Both the position numbers and the translations under genes were made by a program. A DNA stretch of 64,000 nucleotides from positions 4,679,001 to 4,743,000 of the forward strand of contig BSBM01000319.1 in NCBI GenBank assembly GCA_027924585.1, in the 5' to 3' direction. The notes under the pieces are model-generated. The model ran no database searches. It saw nothing but the letters and a program-made list of their open reading frames with translations, and was not told the origin of the DNA. The stretch is from Larix kaempferi. Taxonomy: Eukaryota; Streptophyta; Pinopsida; Pinales; Pinaceae. Positions 43,492 to 56,363 of the stretch are shown piece by piece (within the stretch, counting starts at the first letter, position 1; every line of letters starts with the position of its first letter).

Positions 43492-46400
43492 AATTATAAA
43501 AATAAACTAAGTGTAGAAACCTAGTGGCCACTAACAACTAAGGAGCAAACAACATACCACTAAAAATGTCCTACAGTAATCAAAACCAGGAAAACAAAGA
43601 TAATACTCTCAAAAGTCAGTCTAGGATGATGAGGGCCCAAAACAAACAAGTATAATATCGAAGTTCAGTTGCATAGCATCCAATACAGTTCCTATGGGTG
43701 CAAGCGTTTGAATCACCAAACCGCCCTCCCTGGATTACTGTAGAGGGTTACCTTCCGTGTCTGTCCTAGGTACGGTGGAAATAGTCTTCCATTATACCTT
43801 TGCAGAGCACTAAAGTCAAGATTCTAAGGATACCACAAATGTAGAGAATACCCGAGGGGACAGTTGCAGGTCCAGCCAAAACGCATGGGCAGGGTAGCTA
43901 AGCCTGAAATCCAAGAATGCACAAGGAACTAATGGACCCCCGTACGCGAATCAACCCTGGTGTATGCTTGAAAGGAAAGTGGGGGGATATCCCCAACAAT
44001 TCCAGTCTCACACGATCTCGTGCTTAACTCCAGTTTAAGTGGAGCTTCTCGAAACACTACCACAAGAATGGATTTACTAGAAGATAGTCTGCACTATGAT
44101 TTGAGATTTTAAATGATTTCGGAAAGTTTAAGTGTGATCTATTCTAAAATCCTAACCTAAGCTAGTTAATGTCGTGTAACCCTAAAAAAGAAATGTTACT
44201 AATAAATTTCAAATTAAGTTCTTTTTATGGGTTGTTGTTTACTCAAAGGGATAGTGTAGTGTGTGGCATGGTTACAACTGTAAGCAAAGTGCATATAAAA
44301 AATGTAACTTCACAATTTGTTTTTTGTTTGTTCTTTCAAAACAAAAAATCTAAGCAAACTCTAAGCATAAAAAAGTTTCTTTTTATTTTGTTTTATTTTC
44401 AAAGTTAATAGCAATGCAACTACCCTACTTGGAAAAATGAATGACAAATCTTGTAAAAGAAGTTCCTTTGTTTTTCAAACTTGATATTTTCTCTAGTTAT
44501 GAAAGAAATGCAAATGAAAATAATGAACTAACAAGACTTATCAATCTACATGAGTAAAGAAATATGGCCCAAGACTTAAAACAAACAGACCTAAAGCAAG
44601 ATCGACAAAAACTTAACCCAAAAAAAAAGTTGCTTCACAGAAGTAACTAAGCTTTTGGAACAAGATGTTAAAAAAAGAAAAATTGATGTGTAAGTTGAAA
44701 AATAGAAGGATCTTAGTGCAAAAACCATAATGTTCCTGAACATCAAAATCAAAAGAAATAAGCATCCACGAAACAAGAGATGGGCCAGCAAGCTAGGGAA
44801 ACTTTACAAACACAATGACTCAAAGAGAAATTATCACAAAGGTTCAAAGAAGATTCAGAGCACCCTGGACAATGTCCAAGAGGTATCCAAACTGACAAGG
44901 ACTTTCAAAACGACGGAGAAACCCTACTAAATTCAAACCCTAATGAAAAAGGAAAAACTCAGGAAATACTCGTGACTATTATATGCAACAACTCACAGTC
45001 CACCTGCGGGTATGTATAAGAGAAACTCGTGGCTAGGGAAAAATGTGCGCGACTGTAAATAGAAACAAGTCGCGGGTGGGTTTCAAAAACCTTAAAAAAA
45101 AAAGAATGCAAACCAAAAGCAACTGAATCAGACTAAGAACATCAAATGGCCTCTAAAAAGGCTATGAATAGACCTAGAAGAGACACATTAATGTCAAGCA
45201 AGTACCAGAAAGAAAAGAAAATTATCAAAACAAACCAAAAACCCAAGATCAAACCCTAAAGCAGAAGTTCAGATCTCTTAAAGCAAACTCATGATTGTAT
45301 AAGAAAACATCTCGCGGGTGTAACTGAATGTGTGCAAATAGCAGAGTTTGCAACTCGTGGGTACAACAGAAAGTGTGTGCCTGTGTATATAGGAAACACA
45401 CGGGTAGGTACTGATAAAAGAAAAAAGGAAACTTTGAAAACTAGACTAGACTAAGCCAACACCAAGGGATCTAAAAAGAAACCCTAAAGATCTCAAAAGA
45501 GATTGGAAAAGTTATGAAACTGAAGAAACCAAAGATCCCGAAAGCAGAAAAACAAGAAGGTGCCCCCAGTGGAGTCGCCAGTTCTGTTGTTAGGGAATTT
45601 ACCTTATAGTAGGGGATAGATACTACCAACATAAAAGTGGTTGGCAGATAGATACATAGGGTTCTACATACATTACTATAAATAAATAAGATCAAGGTTT
45701 AGAGAAAATGTACCTCGTTTATGACGGTTGGTCCAAGCTTTTCTCTAAATCTCCACAACAACAAACCTACAAAACACATAGACCTTCCTCAAACCACTTT
45801 GACTATAAATAGATATTGATATTAATGAATAAAATAACATCAAATTATAATCAAAACACAATAGAGATTAACACTCTATTGGGAAGGGAAGAGTATCTCA
45901 ATATTTTATTGCCAAAAGAATGCAGTAAGTACAAATATTATACCTGACTCTACATCAAGCACCTTCGTAACCAAGCCTTAGGCTCCTGGTCCTCTCTCTT
46001 GACTTGGAATTTCTTCAGCATAACAATAGCTCTTATATGATTGTCCCTTTCGTATGCCTTCCCCATGTATTTATGGCGAGGAAGGAAGGATTAGTTCAAA
46101 AGGTATTTGAATTGGGAAGTTGGGGAAGTTGGAATACCTAACTCAACTAATCCCAATTCGTGTTTTTAATATATTTTTTCAAGTTTCCTTAAGACACCTG
46201 CGACTATGAGACATAGAAACTTACGAGTAACTCGCAGCATGTGAGCTACACAACTCGCGAGTGCAGCTTTTGATTGACACCCGCGGGTTGTCAGTATGAA
46301 GACTCGCGAGTGACTCGCAATGTGTCAAGTACAGGAGTCGCGGCTTTATGGTGAAGGTGTCAGAAAAAAATAAGTTTTTAAGCTGAAGGAGTAAGGATTC

Positions 46401-46495
46401 AGCTCCAAATCATCCAAGGTTAAGTAAGCTCTTCCATCCATAGTGTCCTTTTGTGTGATCGACAAGGTGATGCGATCACAGACGGAGAAGTGCTA
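43492..46495 (-). other. E4 leader, primer site (45564-45580) and 5' LTR (unit 2)
   Basis: Copy of 17700-20680. The primer site TGGCGACTCCACTGGGG is conserved. CTCGCGAGT palindromes near 46255-46310 are better preserved than in unit 1. No coding sequence is supported. Confidence 0.6.
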
Positions 46496-46503
46496 ATTTG
46501 ACC

Positions 46504-47683
46504 GATAATAGTGATGATTCTGAAACTTCAAGCAAAGGTAAATGAAACATTGATCTAGATTTTGGCTCATTCAATAATGTGTTGTGTGTTCTAGGACTTG
46601 CTGCTAACCTTTTGTCAGTATACTAGATGAATCACACAGGATCACCCAAAAAGTTGATCTTCACACCTAATGATGTTGAAATCTGTGAAATGTCAACATG
46701 ATGAATTGTTTCCTTAGGTTCTGATGACCATAGGTAAAAAATCTATATATTCTCTCATTTTGTGCCATTACCCTCACCTTCTGCTCTATTAACCCATGCC
46801 AATGAGTCAAGCAAATTATGGCATGAAATATTTGGTCACCTAAATTACAAATATCTTTCCCAACTCCATGAGAAAGAAATGGTCATAGGGCTTCCCAATA
46901 TCAAGTTTTCTAAAGGTGTCTGTCAAAGTTGCATCCTAGGAAAGCACCCAGAGCATAAGTTTGAAAGAGACAAAACTGAGCGAACCTCAGCACCCCTAGA
47001 GCTTATTCACAGTGACATATCAGTTCCATTCCCCCATGAGTCTTTGAGCCATGCCAAATACATCCTTACCTTTATAGATTACTTTACCAGGTTCTGTTGG
47101 ATTTTTTTCATCAAGTTAAAGTCCTGAAGTGTTCGGTCTGTTCAAGATTTTCAAGCTCTCAGTTGAAAACCATTCTGGTAGACATATCAAGATCCTCATA
47201 TCTGATAATGGTGGGGAATATATTAAATCTTAGTTTCATCAATTTTGTTCCTCTTCAGGCATACAAATGCAACACACTATTCCATACACACCTCAGCAGA
47301 ATGGTGTTGCTGAGAGGAAGAACAGATCTCTGAAGGAGATGGCCACATGCATGATTGAGGAAAATTCTTTATCTCTAAGTCTTTGGGACAAGGAAATAAA
47401 TTGTGCCACATACATTCAGAATAGAGTTCCTCACGAAGCACTAAAAGGAACCACTCCTTTTGAGGCTTGAACTGGGCACAAACCTGATATTTCTCATTTC
47501 AATATTTTTGGCTCCAAGGCTTAGGATATAATTCCACTTGAGAAGAGGAGGGATATGCATCCCCAAAGCCAACCATGTATTTTTGTTGGCGGAAAATATT
47601 TTTCTGATAGCCTTTATGGCTCATCTTTTTATGTAATCTCCATGTTGAAAGCTGTTTTAACAGGCTTTGATGTATCAAGGTGA
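46504..47683 (+). pseudogene. Copia pre-integrase/integrase fragment (unit 2)
   Basis: Copy of 20690-21869. Open stretches are 46762-47127 and 47267-47470. An additional TGA at 47468-47470 (unit 1 reads TGG) and a TAG near 47522 show further decay. Integrase motifs SDNGGEY and TPQQNGVAERKNRSL are retained. Confidence 0.87.
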
Positions 47684-47687
47684 TCTC

Positions 47688-49570
47688 CTCTCCACTAAAA
47701 ACTTTTTCTGACTGAATTTTCCATCTCTAAGCGCAGTCGTGTCGAATGTTGAATCTCCTTCGACTGAATATTATGGAAAGCAGCTGTTTGTCAAACAATT
47801 TGCTTCTTTTCTGTAGGTACAGTCTATGTCTGCTGCAAAAATTCTTTAATTTGGTTGCTCGCTTCTACCAGTTGCTCCTCCTTCGGGAAAACTGGAATTC
47901 CTTGATGAAGTTTTCTTTAAGTTCTTTCCAAGCGAACGTCTCTCCTCTTGCTTCCTCCATTTTGTACCATTTATTCGGTAAGTCGGCGAGTGTGCTTGGA
48001 AATCGGTGTGGCCAAGCCCTTTTGTTGATGTATTTGTAACTTCGGAAGATATTCACTTGTATATTGTATGTATGGCATTTGTACTTCAGTGTATCCCCAA
48101 CGGAGATGTATTATTCCTATGATTGGAAGTGTTGTCAGTTGTTCTTGCAAGTGTCGCAAGTTATATTGTAAGTGTCATAAGTTATACTTGATGGGTTATT
48201 AGACCACCTTGATGGGGTCGGCCCTGTATGAGTCATCTGGGTTAAAGGGTTATTAGACCACCCTAGTGGGGGTCGGCCCAGTCAGCATTATGTCAAGTGG
48301 TTAAGTTGGGGCCGACCTAGTTAGAGTTAAAAGGTAGGTCAAGTTAGTGTATAAATAGTGTGTCTCTCTCATTTTTACACATTCTATTATTCACTCACTT
48401 CGCATTAGTGAGAGAGAGGAGGAGTGCGCACAAGTGGAGGAGGAGCATGCTGCTGAATTTATCTATCTCTTGGATTTGATCTTTGTGATCCTTGTATTGG
48501 TGCTTATTCTATCTCTGAGGAAGTTACGGGGTTTTTCACCTTCTTGGTTTTCCCCAGTGAAATGCATTGTGTCTCTTGTCTCTTTTGTTTGATATGATGT
48601 ACATGTTGTTCTCTCAGTTAAGATCCTAGATCATATTGAATTAAATGATGAAAAACTAGCACCTTTCATCCTTGTATCCTAGTCTTCGTCATTCTTTCTC
48701 ACATCTGTCGACATGGGCCTCAGGATCTTGTCCTTGAGTGAAATTTGGGATATATGCCTTAGCTGTTAGCTTCTTACCTCCAAACCATTCAACAAAATAT
48801 GTCGACGCGCTGGTCCATGTTTGGAGTCGTGATTGATGAGTATCCCACCATCTCGCAGCTTGTCCCATGAAAGTCTCGACCAGACTCTGCAATCTTCTTT
48901 GTTCACCGACATGTTTCGAAACCTCCTCGACATGTGTTGTCGGTGATTGTCGTTCTTTATATCTCAGCGCAGGATGATGTGCAGGGTCCATCTTCGTTGG
49001 TGTCAGAGTCGTATATTCCCGAATTTTCCTTTCAAATATTTTTGGGATGGTCGAGATCGAAAAACACTTCTTGAGTTGCTTCTTCGAGATGGCTTCCACT
49101 GTCCAACATTATTTTGCATGAAGATCATAGTTTTCAATCTGCCAGTCATAAATTCCAACGTCGGCTTTGTATCTGACTGAAGCAAGGTCTCCCAGATCGA
49201 GTTCCCCATGAGAATTTGGTTCAATATAGTCTGCATTGTTATCTATTCGATAAAGTTGTCTGATATCATTATCATCTTCAACAGGTTCAGACCAAGGTTC
49301 TCCCTGAGATGGGGAAATTGGTATGATTACCTTCTGATCGTTGCCTTTTAATTTGATGCGACCCTTATCAAGTGATATCGAAGCCTTCATCTTTCGGCCC
49401 CATGGTCGGCCAACCAGGGCTGGAAAGGAACTTGCGCCATCCTTCGGATTTATGATTTCAAAATCATTTTTTGTCTTTATGCCCTTAATGGATGTTTCCA
49501 CTTCTCCCCAGACTCCAATTGGCTCAATGAGTCCTTGATCCACGAGCTTTTTCCTTTCTTTTGTTGACAA
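47688..49570 (-). pseudogene. E5 fragment: protease remnant, split double Gag-like module (unit 2)
   Basis: Minus strand, in order: STKERKKLVDQGLIEPIGVW (about 49510-49570), FPALVGRPWGRKMKAS and ISPSQGEPW of the protease end, continuing open to 49109. Next is 49099-48689 with ARWWDTHQSRLQTW and GQDPEAHVDRCEKE. After the LTR-like insert (about 48060-48655, TATAAAT 48350-48356, lacking the 800-bp segment) come RAWPHRFPSTLADL and KWYKMEEARG (48056-47865). It is the best-preserved view of the E5 order protease, then double Gag-like module. Confidence 0.72.
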
Positions 49571-49687
49571 TCAAAATATGAATTATGTCATTTGATTTAG
49601 CATTTTAAAGTTAGTTAAAAAGTTGCAATGGTTATTAGAAATAAGAGCATATACTAACAAGAATAGAAAGCACATTAATGCATCATC

Positions 49688-50269
49688 ATGCATATTATCA
49701 TTAGAACTATTCCATTAATTAGGGGTGAAAGATAGATTGGAGGGAGATTTTGCTAGGGCGAAAATAGTTTTTTTTCATTTTCCTCATTAATATACGGGAG
49801 GTTATCCATTTTTAATTTATTGTTTTTCTAATAAATATTGGACGAATATATTTTAGCTGAAAAAAAACATTTCCATATAAAAAAATAGCCCACTAAATTT
49901 ATGTAACCCCTTAGTATAGCCCATGGGCTATATATAGCCCCTAAAATTATCCATGTAGGGTTTCCACCATCTTATCCCTAAATAGGGTTTAAGGTCGTGT
50001 TTTTAAACAGTTGTATGCGCTGGCATGTTGCAAACTGGCCTGTGGAAATTATTAATGCCGATGGATGCCAAAAGATTGTTCTCGGTCTTTTGATTTTTGG
50101 CCATGGAAGAAGAGCAGTTGTATTTTTTCGTTGTTTTGCTTTTTATTTTCAGTGGATAATGTATTTTTTGGCTGATATTGGACAGTTTGACCCAGACGTT
50201 ACTTGATAGGCGGAATTTGCGTTATTTTTGTGTAAATTAGAAGAGAAGGGCTCTGTATGGAGTCTGAAA
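49688..50269. other. Start of AT-rich low-copy region
   Basis: Homology to unit 1 ends at 49687. The segment has telomere-box-like AGGGTTT motifs near 49958 and 49985 and an ORF of 69 codons (49997-50206) without recognisable features. I see no supported gene. Confidence 0.5.
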
Positions 50270-50910
50270 GGCTAAATTTTATGCAATCTGAGGCTCACTG
50301 CCGTTGGATTGGCGACTTTGAGTTTAAATTTGATGGAAATTGACTTTGTAGGGGGTTGTAATCTGTGAATTTTATGGATGCCAAGGGTTTATGTTGTCGT
50401 ATTACGGTTTTGAGTTTAAATTTGACGGAATTAAGTCTGTAGTGGGTTGTAATAGCTAAATTTTACTAGTTTTTGTCGTTGAAGTGCGATTTTGAGTTCA
50501 AGTTTGATAGAAATTGACTTTGTAGGGGTTCGTAATCTCTAAACTTTAGAGGGTTTATGTCCTTGGATTGGCGATTATGATTGCGAATTTCAGGTTGCAG
50601 CCTGTAAATTGTCCGTAATTTGAGGGTTTCAGGCATTGAATAGGTGATTATGAGTGCAAATTTGATGGAATGGTCCTTGTTTAAGTTATTAGCCTATAAA
50701 TTATAGGCAATCCGAGGGTTTATGTTTTCGTAATGTTGATATACATGAATTTGCAAATATTGTGCATTGGCAATATTTATCTCTGTTGTTGAATTGGTGA
50801 TTTTGAGGCAAATTTAACGAATTGTTGTTTTTGTGAGGTTTTAGCCTGTAATTATATTCAAGTCGAGGGTTTTTGTCGTTGTATATCTGATTTACATAAA
50901 TTTACTTAAA
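50270..50910 (+). repeat. Diverged tandem repeats, ~75-95 bp period
   Basis: A block of the type GCGATTTTGAGTTTAAATTT recurs starting at about 50312, 50404, 50486, 50571, 50644 and 50797, each followed by GTAGGGG-like and AGGGTTT-like parts. Copies are about 70-85% alike. The last gap is about two periods, suggesting a missing or very diverged copy. Confidence 0.75.
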
Positions 50911-50999
50911 TATTTAGCTTATTTTAGCTGCAACTGTCAACAAATCTGTAGATAGACGAAAGTGATAGATATCTTCTTCTTACTCTCTTTATCTTTTAG

Positions 51000-51090
51000 C
51001 CATGAAAGGTGAGCCAGGTCGATGAAAGTGGTGTGCTACTACACCGACACCAGGGTTTGATTCCTCTTTTTGCATGTGGTTGTTTTCTCC
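51000..51090 (+). repeat. Possible tRNA-derived SINE head
   Basis: GGTTTGATTCC near 51052-51062 fits the RNA polymerase III B box (GWTYRANNCC). A weak A-box-like GTGAGCCAGG lies about 40 bp upstream near 51008. It does not fold as a complete tRNA by eye. No target duplication found. Confidence 0.3.
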
Positions 51091-52230
51091 CCAGCAAAGG
51101 GGTTGATTTTTAGCAGAAGACATCATGGAATATAAGTTAAGCTGGTGACAACCATTAAGTCAGTCCCAGTGGTCACACATCTTGATATAGTGTATGGAAG
51201 TGCCTGCTTCTTGAAGGTAGGAAACATATATGATATTTGGAACACAATGACAATCATCTCTTTATATTTGGTTAAACAGAGCGTCGTTTGTGGCAAAGTA
51301 TAGGCATCCAAACTATACAATCTGCAATTGTCAGTGAGAGTTTCTATATTTGACTTGGCAACTTTGACAAAATGTTGTGTGAGGTTTACCCTAGAAATTA
51401 TATGCAATCTGTGCTGCAAGGATTTGTCTTCTTTAATTTGCAGCTGCGAGAAAATGTGTAGACGATTAGTTTAATAGTTTTTTACTTACACTTTCCATGT
51501 TTGTTTAAACAGAGCTCTTGTAACCCAGGATGCATTTTTTTTAGTGCTGCTCATGTGAAAGTATAAGCTAGTCATCTTAAAATATAAGTTGGTCGTGTTA
51601 AAGTAGAACTAATAGCATTTGCAGTTTTTTTCACATATGATCCAGCGGCTAGCCACCAGCCCATAGGCAAACCACTTACCTTAACCCCTTGTTGACCCTC
51701 CTAAAATGCATATGGGTCTTTGGGTACAGTATTAGTTTAGTCTAAGAATCTAATATGACAAAAACATACCTATAAACAAGAACATGTATTGAAGGCTTGA
51801 ACTTTGGTGTTTGGGATATATAGTTTCACTTTCATCGATTCAAAAAATAATTATTAACATGTTTAATATACAAAAATTTATTTGTTTAACAATATATAAA
51901 AGTATAAGTATTTTATTGTAAATTTTATAGGCAAATGATCAAATTGTAAACAAGTATACTATTATGATTTTACGTGTGGATTTAACACATGGTGGATAAT
52001 TGATATCACACAACCTTTGTCTAGCCTTAGTAATGATGGAGAACAAAGGATTCTAGGTAATTTGGGATATTTGTACCAAGATGAAATCGCTCTTTTAATC
52101 CTAAATGAAGACCTAGATTGTTTCTCATTGGCTAAGATTTTGTCTTCTTTGGACATAAGGAAGCATGTTAATGACCCAAAACAAAAAGGCATATGAAACT
52201 AGTGGAAGTATGCTCTCTTACGGACCAGCA
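51091..52230. other. No supported gene
   Basis: AT-rich. A frame of about 85 codons without ATG (about 51942-52195, SLSNDGEQRILGNLGYL) is open on the plus strand, but I cannot identify it; it could be an old transposon or exon trace. Confidence 0.4.
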
Positions 52231-52400
52231 TTGGATCACTTCAAGTGGCATAATTTTCATTGAATAATGGTGACGATTCAACTTATATTCACAATTATTA
52301 ATCAAAGATAATCGTCCTCACGATTAGTTACACCGGCATTGGATCACTTCAAGTGGCATAATTTTCATTAAATAGTGGTGATGATTCAACTCACCATTAG
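52231..52400 (+). repeat. Direct repeat pair (~100-bp period)
   Basis: GGATCACTTCAAGTGGCATA starts near 52233 and again near 52334, each followed by a similar 30-bp extension; ATTAGTTACACCG also recurs. Confidence 0.8.
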
Positions 52401-52756
52401 TTACACCGATAGGTATTTTTATTTTAGAATTTGGGATGGAGTAACAAATATGTTTTTCTTAGATTGCAAAAGAATGGGACAAGTGTATTGTCCATATTGA
52501 TTGTATGGGCGTCGTTCCAAATTCGAAAAAAAAAATTATTAGCATAATCACTTAACTTGTCGTCGATGAACACCGATAAGCCACAAGTTAAATGCCACAA
52601 ACAAGTTATATGTTGCTTGTTCTCCATGCATAGTTGTAATCACCTGTTTTTTATGTCTCAACAAGGTTGTTAAACCTCACCTTGACTGGGATGGATCAAT
52701 TAAAATGTGAGATTTTTATTTTTTGCACCGAGTGAAACGAGGTGCTCTACAGCCCA

Positions 52757-53020
52757 GTATGGGGGAGATGTTGTAACGTGATGTAATGTTTGTAACAAAA
52801 TAATTTAAAAAATTCATGTCGGCTCATAAAATAAAAAATTATGGAAAGTATTTAAAAAAAGTATGGGGGAGATGTTGTAATGTGATGTAACGTTTGTAAC
52901 AAAATAATTAAAAAAATTCATGTCGGCTCATACAATAAAAAATTATGAAAAGTATTTAAAAAAAAAATCCATGTTGGTTCATAAAATAAAATATTATGAA
53001 AAGTAATTAAAAAATAGATG
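52757..53020 (+). repeat. Tandem repeats, 104-bp period, with LTR-border-like motif
   Basis: AGTATGGGGGAGATGTTGTA begins at 52757 and 52861. Two shorter pieces (TCGGCTCATAAAATAAAA type) follow to about 53020. The motif resembles a polypurine tract followed by an LTR start TGTTG, so it may derive from an LTR element edge. Confidence 0.7.
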
Positions 53021-53046
53021 TTCGTTTATAAAATGAAAACTTAAAA

Positions 53047-53162
53047 CTTAAACCCAGATCTATCAATCAAGAGAGATCAAATTTCTTGAGTTTAAATTTA
53101 AAAAAAGAAATACACCTCAAGAAATTGGATCCCTCTCGATGCTTGATAGATACGGGTTTAAG
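53047..53162. repeat. Foldback (MITE-like) inverted repeat
   Basis: Arms of about 44-47 bp (53047-53090 and 53116-53162) are complementary at roughly 85%, with a 25-bp A/T-rich loop. Ends are CTTAAACCC and GGGTTTAAG. No clear target duplication was seen. Confidence 0.75.
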
Positions 53163-54415
53163 ATGGATATATGCTGGTTTATTAATATTTGAGTTTTTTT
53201 CAATGTGTGTATTTTTTTTTTTTTTTTTAAATGTATATTGTCACTTTCAGGAAAGAAGATTGGGTAATTAAGATGTGTATCTTTTATTATATTTATAGCC
53301 TATTTTTCAAATGGTTTTTCACATCGAAAACCATCATAAGAATGGTTTGTGATGATAAGGGTAATTAAGAATGGTATCTCTATCATCATTTCCATCCAAA
53401 CACATGCCAAATGAAGGAATGCTCTATGAAAAATGAATCAATGAAGGCCCATGGCTTATTGTTGATTGGAAAAGGGACCGAGATTAGTAATTTATCAATA
53501 GAAATATGTTTAGATTTCCCTTCTTGACCCTCTCAGATATATAGTATCATCTCCTATTTGTCAGGTTGGTTGCCTCATGACACATATGGAACCAAATCTA
53601 CTCAGTATTATTATAGTAGGGAATTTTCCTGGTCATATGGGAATGGACCTAGCCATTGTAAGAGATTTTGCTTCAACATGAAAGAAAACATCAACTTTGT
53701 ACTAAAAACTAAGTTATAGAGTCTAATTGACTCTTTTTAGCAACAAATGCAAGCACGCAGCAAATTATATATTGAAATTGAGGATTATTTGACATTTGCT
53801 AAGTTTTAAAAGTTAACCTTAAAACTTTCTAGCACCAACTAAGATCATGATATTTCTATTTTTATTCTAGTGCATTCCTTGCATTATAAGATTAAATCAT
53901 AGGATTCATATGTTTCTCGTACAAGATAATATCCTTTTTGTTTGGAAAAAATGATGATTATGAAAAATATATGGAAAAACATAGTACAACGATAGAGTAT
54001 AAGGAAAAAATGGCTCTTTTCTACCTAAAGGACAATAAGAATACCCCTAGGTTGAATTGATCCCTGGGATCAACGCAATCTCTTGCATCACTCCTAATGA
54101 TAGTCCCTTTGAGTCTAGATCATAAGAAAAAAGGAATGGGTTATTAGGAAAATCACTTACCAAATGATTACTACAAAGACAATTAGCTTGATAGAAATAT
54201 AGATAGATAATTTTTCATGAAATGTCTATAAGATTAGAGATCTAAACTTATAAAGTGTTATAACTTGAGGCGTCTTTATTTTCTACATCTACAAATAAAT
54301 ATCCATATACATGAGCCCCTTCCTCAAGGAATGTATGGAAATGTATATGACTGAAGAGAGGGGTGAAAGTAATATAACACCAAGTTCTTGAACCAAATAC
54401 CATCTAACTATAGTG
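53163..54415. other. No supported gene
   Basis: AT-rich sequence with a long T run near 53210-53229. No convincing reading frame on either strand. Confidence 0.5.
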
Positions 54416-54890
54416 GCATATCCTATGTTGGGATGTCAATTCACTTGTTTGCTTATTTTTGGGTCACTTTTTGTGATTTGTAGGCTTATAAGAGTTATCT
54501 CTTGCCCAAGTCTATCTTACTATAGTTACATATCCCTATATTAGGATGTCAATGTACTTGTTTGTTTATTTTTTATCGACTTTTGTGATTTGTAGGTTTA
54601 TAAGAGTTATGTCTTGTCTCCATGCTAGGGGTAGAAATAAAAAGGGGTTTTAAATTCAATAAACTATGTTTAAAAATCCCTTCATCTTTCTAGCTCAAGA
54701 AGTTTAATTTTTTTTTAAATGCAAGCTTAGAACACTGCCCAACAATATAATATGTTTTTGTTAAGGAAATGAGTAAAGACAATAAATTGCACCACCTGGT
54801 TGTTCTAATTAATTTTGCTTTTCAACCTTTTCCAATTATGCTCAACATTGTCTTGCCAATATAATATATTCTTGGCAAGGAAATTGGGAT
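54416..54890 (+). repeat. Two direct duplications, each ~112 bp apart
   Basis: GGATGTCAATNNACTTGTTT occurs at 54431 and 54544, with GTGATTTGTAGG repeated at 54473 and 54585. A separate pair AACANTG...CAATATAATAT occurs near 54731 and 54844. The two pairs share the spacing but not the sequence. Confidence 0.7.
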
Positions 54891-56363
54891 GGATATTGGA
54901 ACTTTCATGTGACAACGGCAATAGTACTTTTTCTCCAAAAATTTTTCTTATGTCCATTTGATCTATCTTCTTCTGATCAGTCTTCTATTTTTCAAATCTC
55001 AATTTTCCCATCACAATTCTTAGAATTGCCAGAATTTTTCACTAGTTTAACTTTTTTTATTTTGTTTCCAAGGGCAGTTTAGACCATATTATATGCAAAT
55101 CCTTGTGGGTTCCGAATTTTAGATTCAGATGATGTCTTGTATAAGTATATTGTTCCTTTTTCCGTGGATAGGAATTTCGCAACGCTGGGTATTTGAAATA
55201 AGTGATGCCTTCTCCCGCTAATTACTGCTACGTTCCAAAATTATGGCATTGTTGACAGGCCTGGACATTGTTCTCTTGGCCAAGTTATCTGATTTTTCTA
55301 TAGCCATATCAACTGTCCCGAATTTGGACACAAACTTGTGTAAAGCTCTTGCCATTTTCTTTATCTGTTTCCCAAACAATATTATTGAACTATCACATCT
55401 TTCATTGCACCTACAAATCAAACAAACATCTCTTTTTCCTCCAAAAATGTATTTGGGATAGATGCTCTCCCCCTTGCTTCCGTTAAAGGAAACCAAAGGG
55501 AAAAAGAGAAAAAAAACAACCGTGCATATTTTCCCTCTGAGCATCCAATCTTCAATATTGCAATATTTTTGCTTACTTTCCCATGCAATTAGAAATTGGC
55601 ATAGATTGGACTCAACACAACTCGTTTTCTTAAAACCCGTTCAAATTTTCCCTCTTTCTTTCTTTTTCTTTTTGCCACTTCACAATGATTTTATACCAGC
55701 TATGTGCACTGGAAAATGCATTGACTGCATGTGATTAGCATAAGGTGCAAAAGAGAAAGACACAAAAAACACACCAAAAAAACAAAAAAACCACACAACA
55801 AGACATGATAATTGTATTTTTTTACAACAATCTGTTTTATGTTTTCATGTCCATTGCATTGTCAGTGTTCCAACCTTCTCTTTATGCCCATACAATAATT
55901 GAAATCAAGTGCAGCCTGAGCAGGAGACATCCAGCGGTGCACATAATAGATTCAAAGAGATTCCCTAGTCAACCCCTGCTAGCCTGACTATTGAAAAAAA
56001 GTATTTCTCCCTTGCAAGATGTTCCGGAGGCATTGACGATGGCAGGTTATTCTATGACAACATTTGTTCCATCAATCAATAGCCCAAAAGGGTTCAATTC
56101 TATTGCATTTCCTATGTTTTTTATTTCTCTCTTTCCCAAACAAAATGCTTCTGGGTAGGGTTCATGCTTTTCATCATGTACCTTGGGTTGTGAAACTTGC
56201 TTCACACATTTCTAAATTAATAATTTGCTACTATACCATGTTTTTTTTTCCTTTTTCCTCTGATTCATTTGCAATTTTCAGGTTGAAGCATGGCACAATA
56301 GAGCCATCAACAATTATACAATTGTGTACATAAACCCACAACAATATTTTTGAATGGGATATC
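54891..56363. other. No supported gene
   Basis: AT-rich. A minus-strand frame at 55218-55544 (KQIKKMARALHKFVSKFG) looks protein-like but cannot be assigned. A-rich low-complexity DNA lies near 55745-55800. Confidence 0.4.

Larger units (their letters stand above)
24672..49687. repeat. Second unit of ~25-kb segmental tandem duplication
   Basis: From 30576 to 49687 it parallels 4873-24671 in order, orientation and nested insertions, with about 95-97% identity by eye. Differences are the Gag-protease insertion (unit 1 only), the 800-bp segment (unit 1 only) and small indels. The shared nested insertion points show duplication of a whole segment rather than independent insertions. Confidence 0.88.

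Noticed and set aside
49997-50206. 69-codon frame at start of low-copy region
   Set aside because: No recognisable motif, no splice or promoter support.
51000-51090. Genuine tRNA gene
   Set aside because: A B box is present, but I could not form acceptor and anticodon stems.
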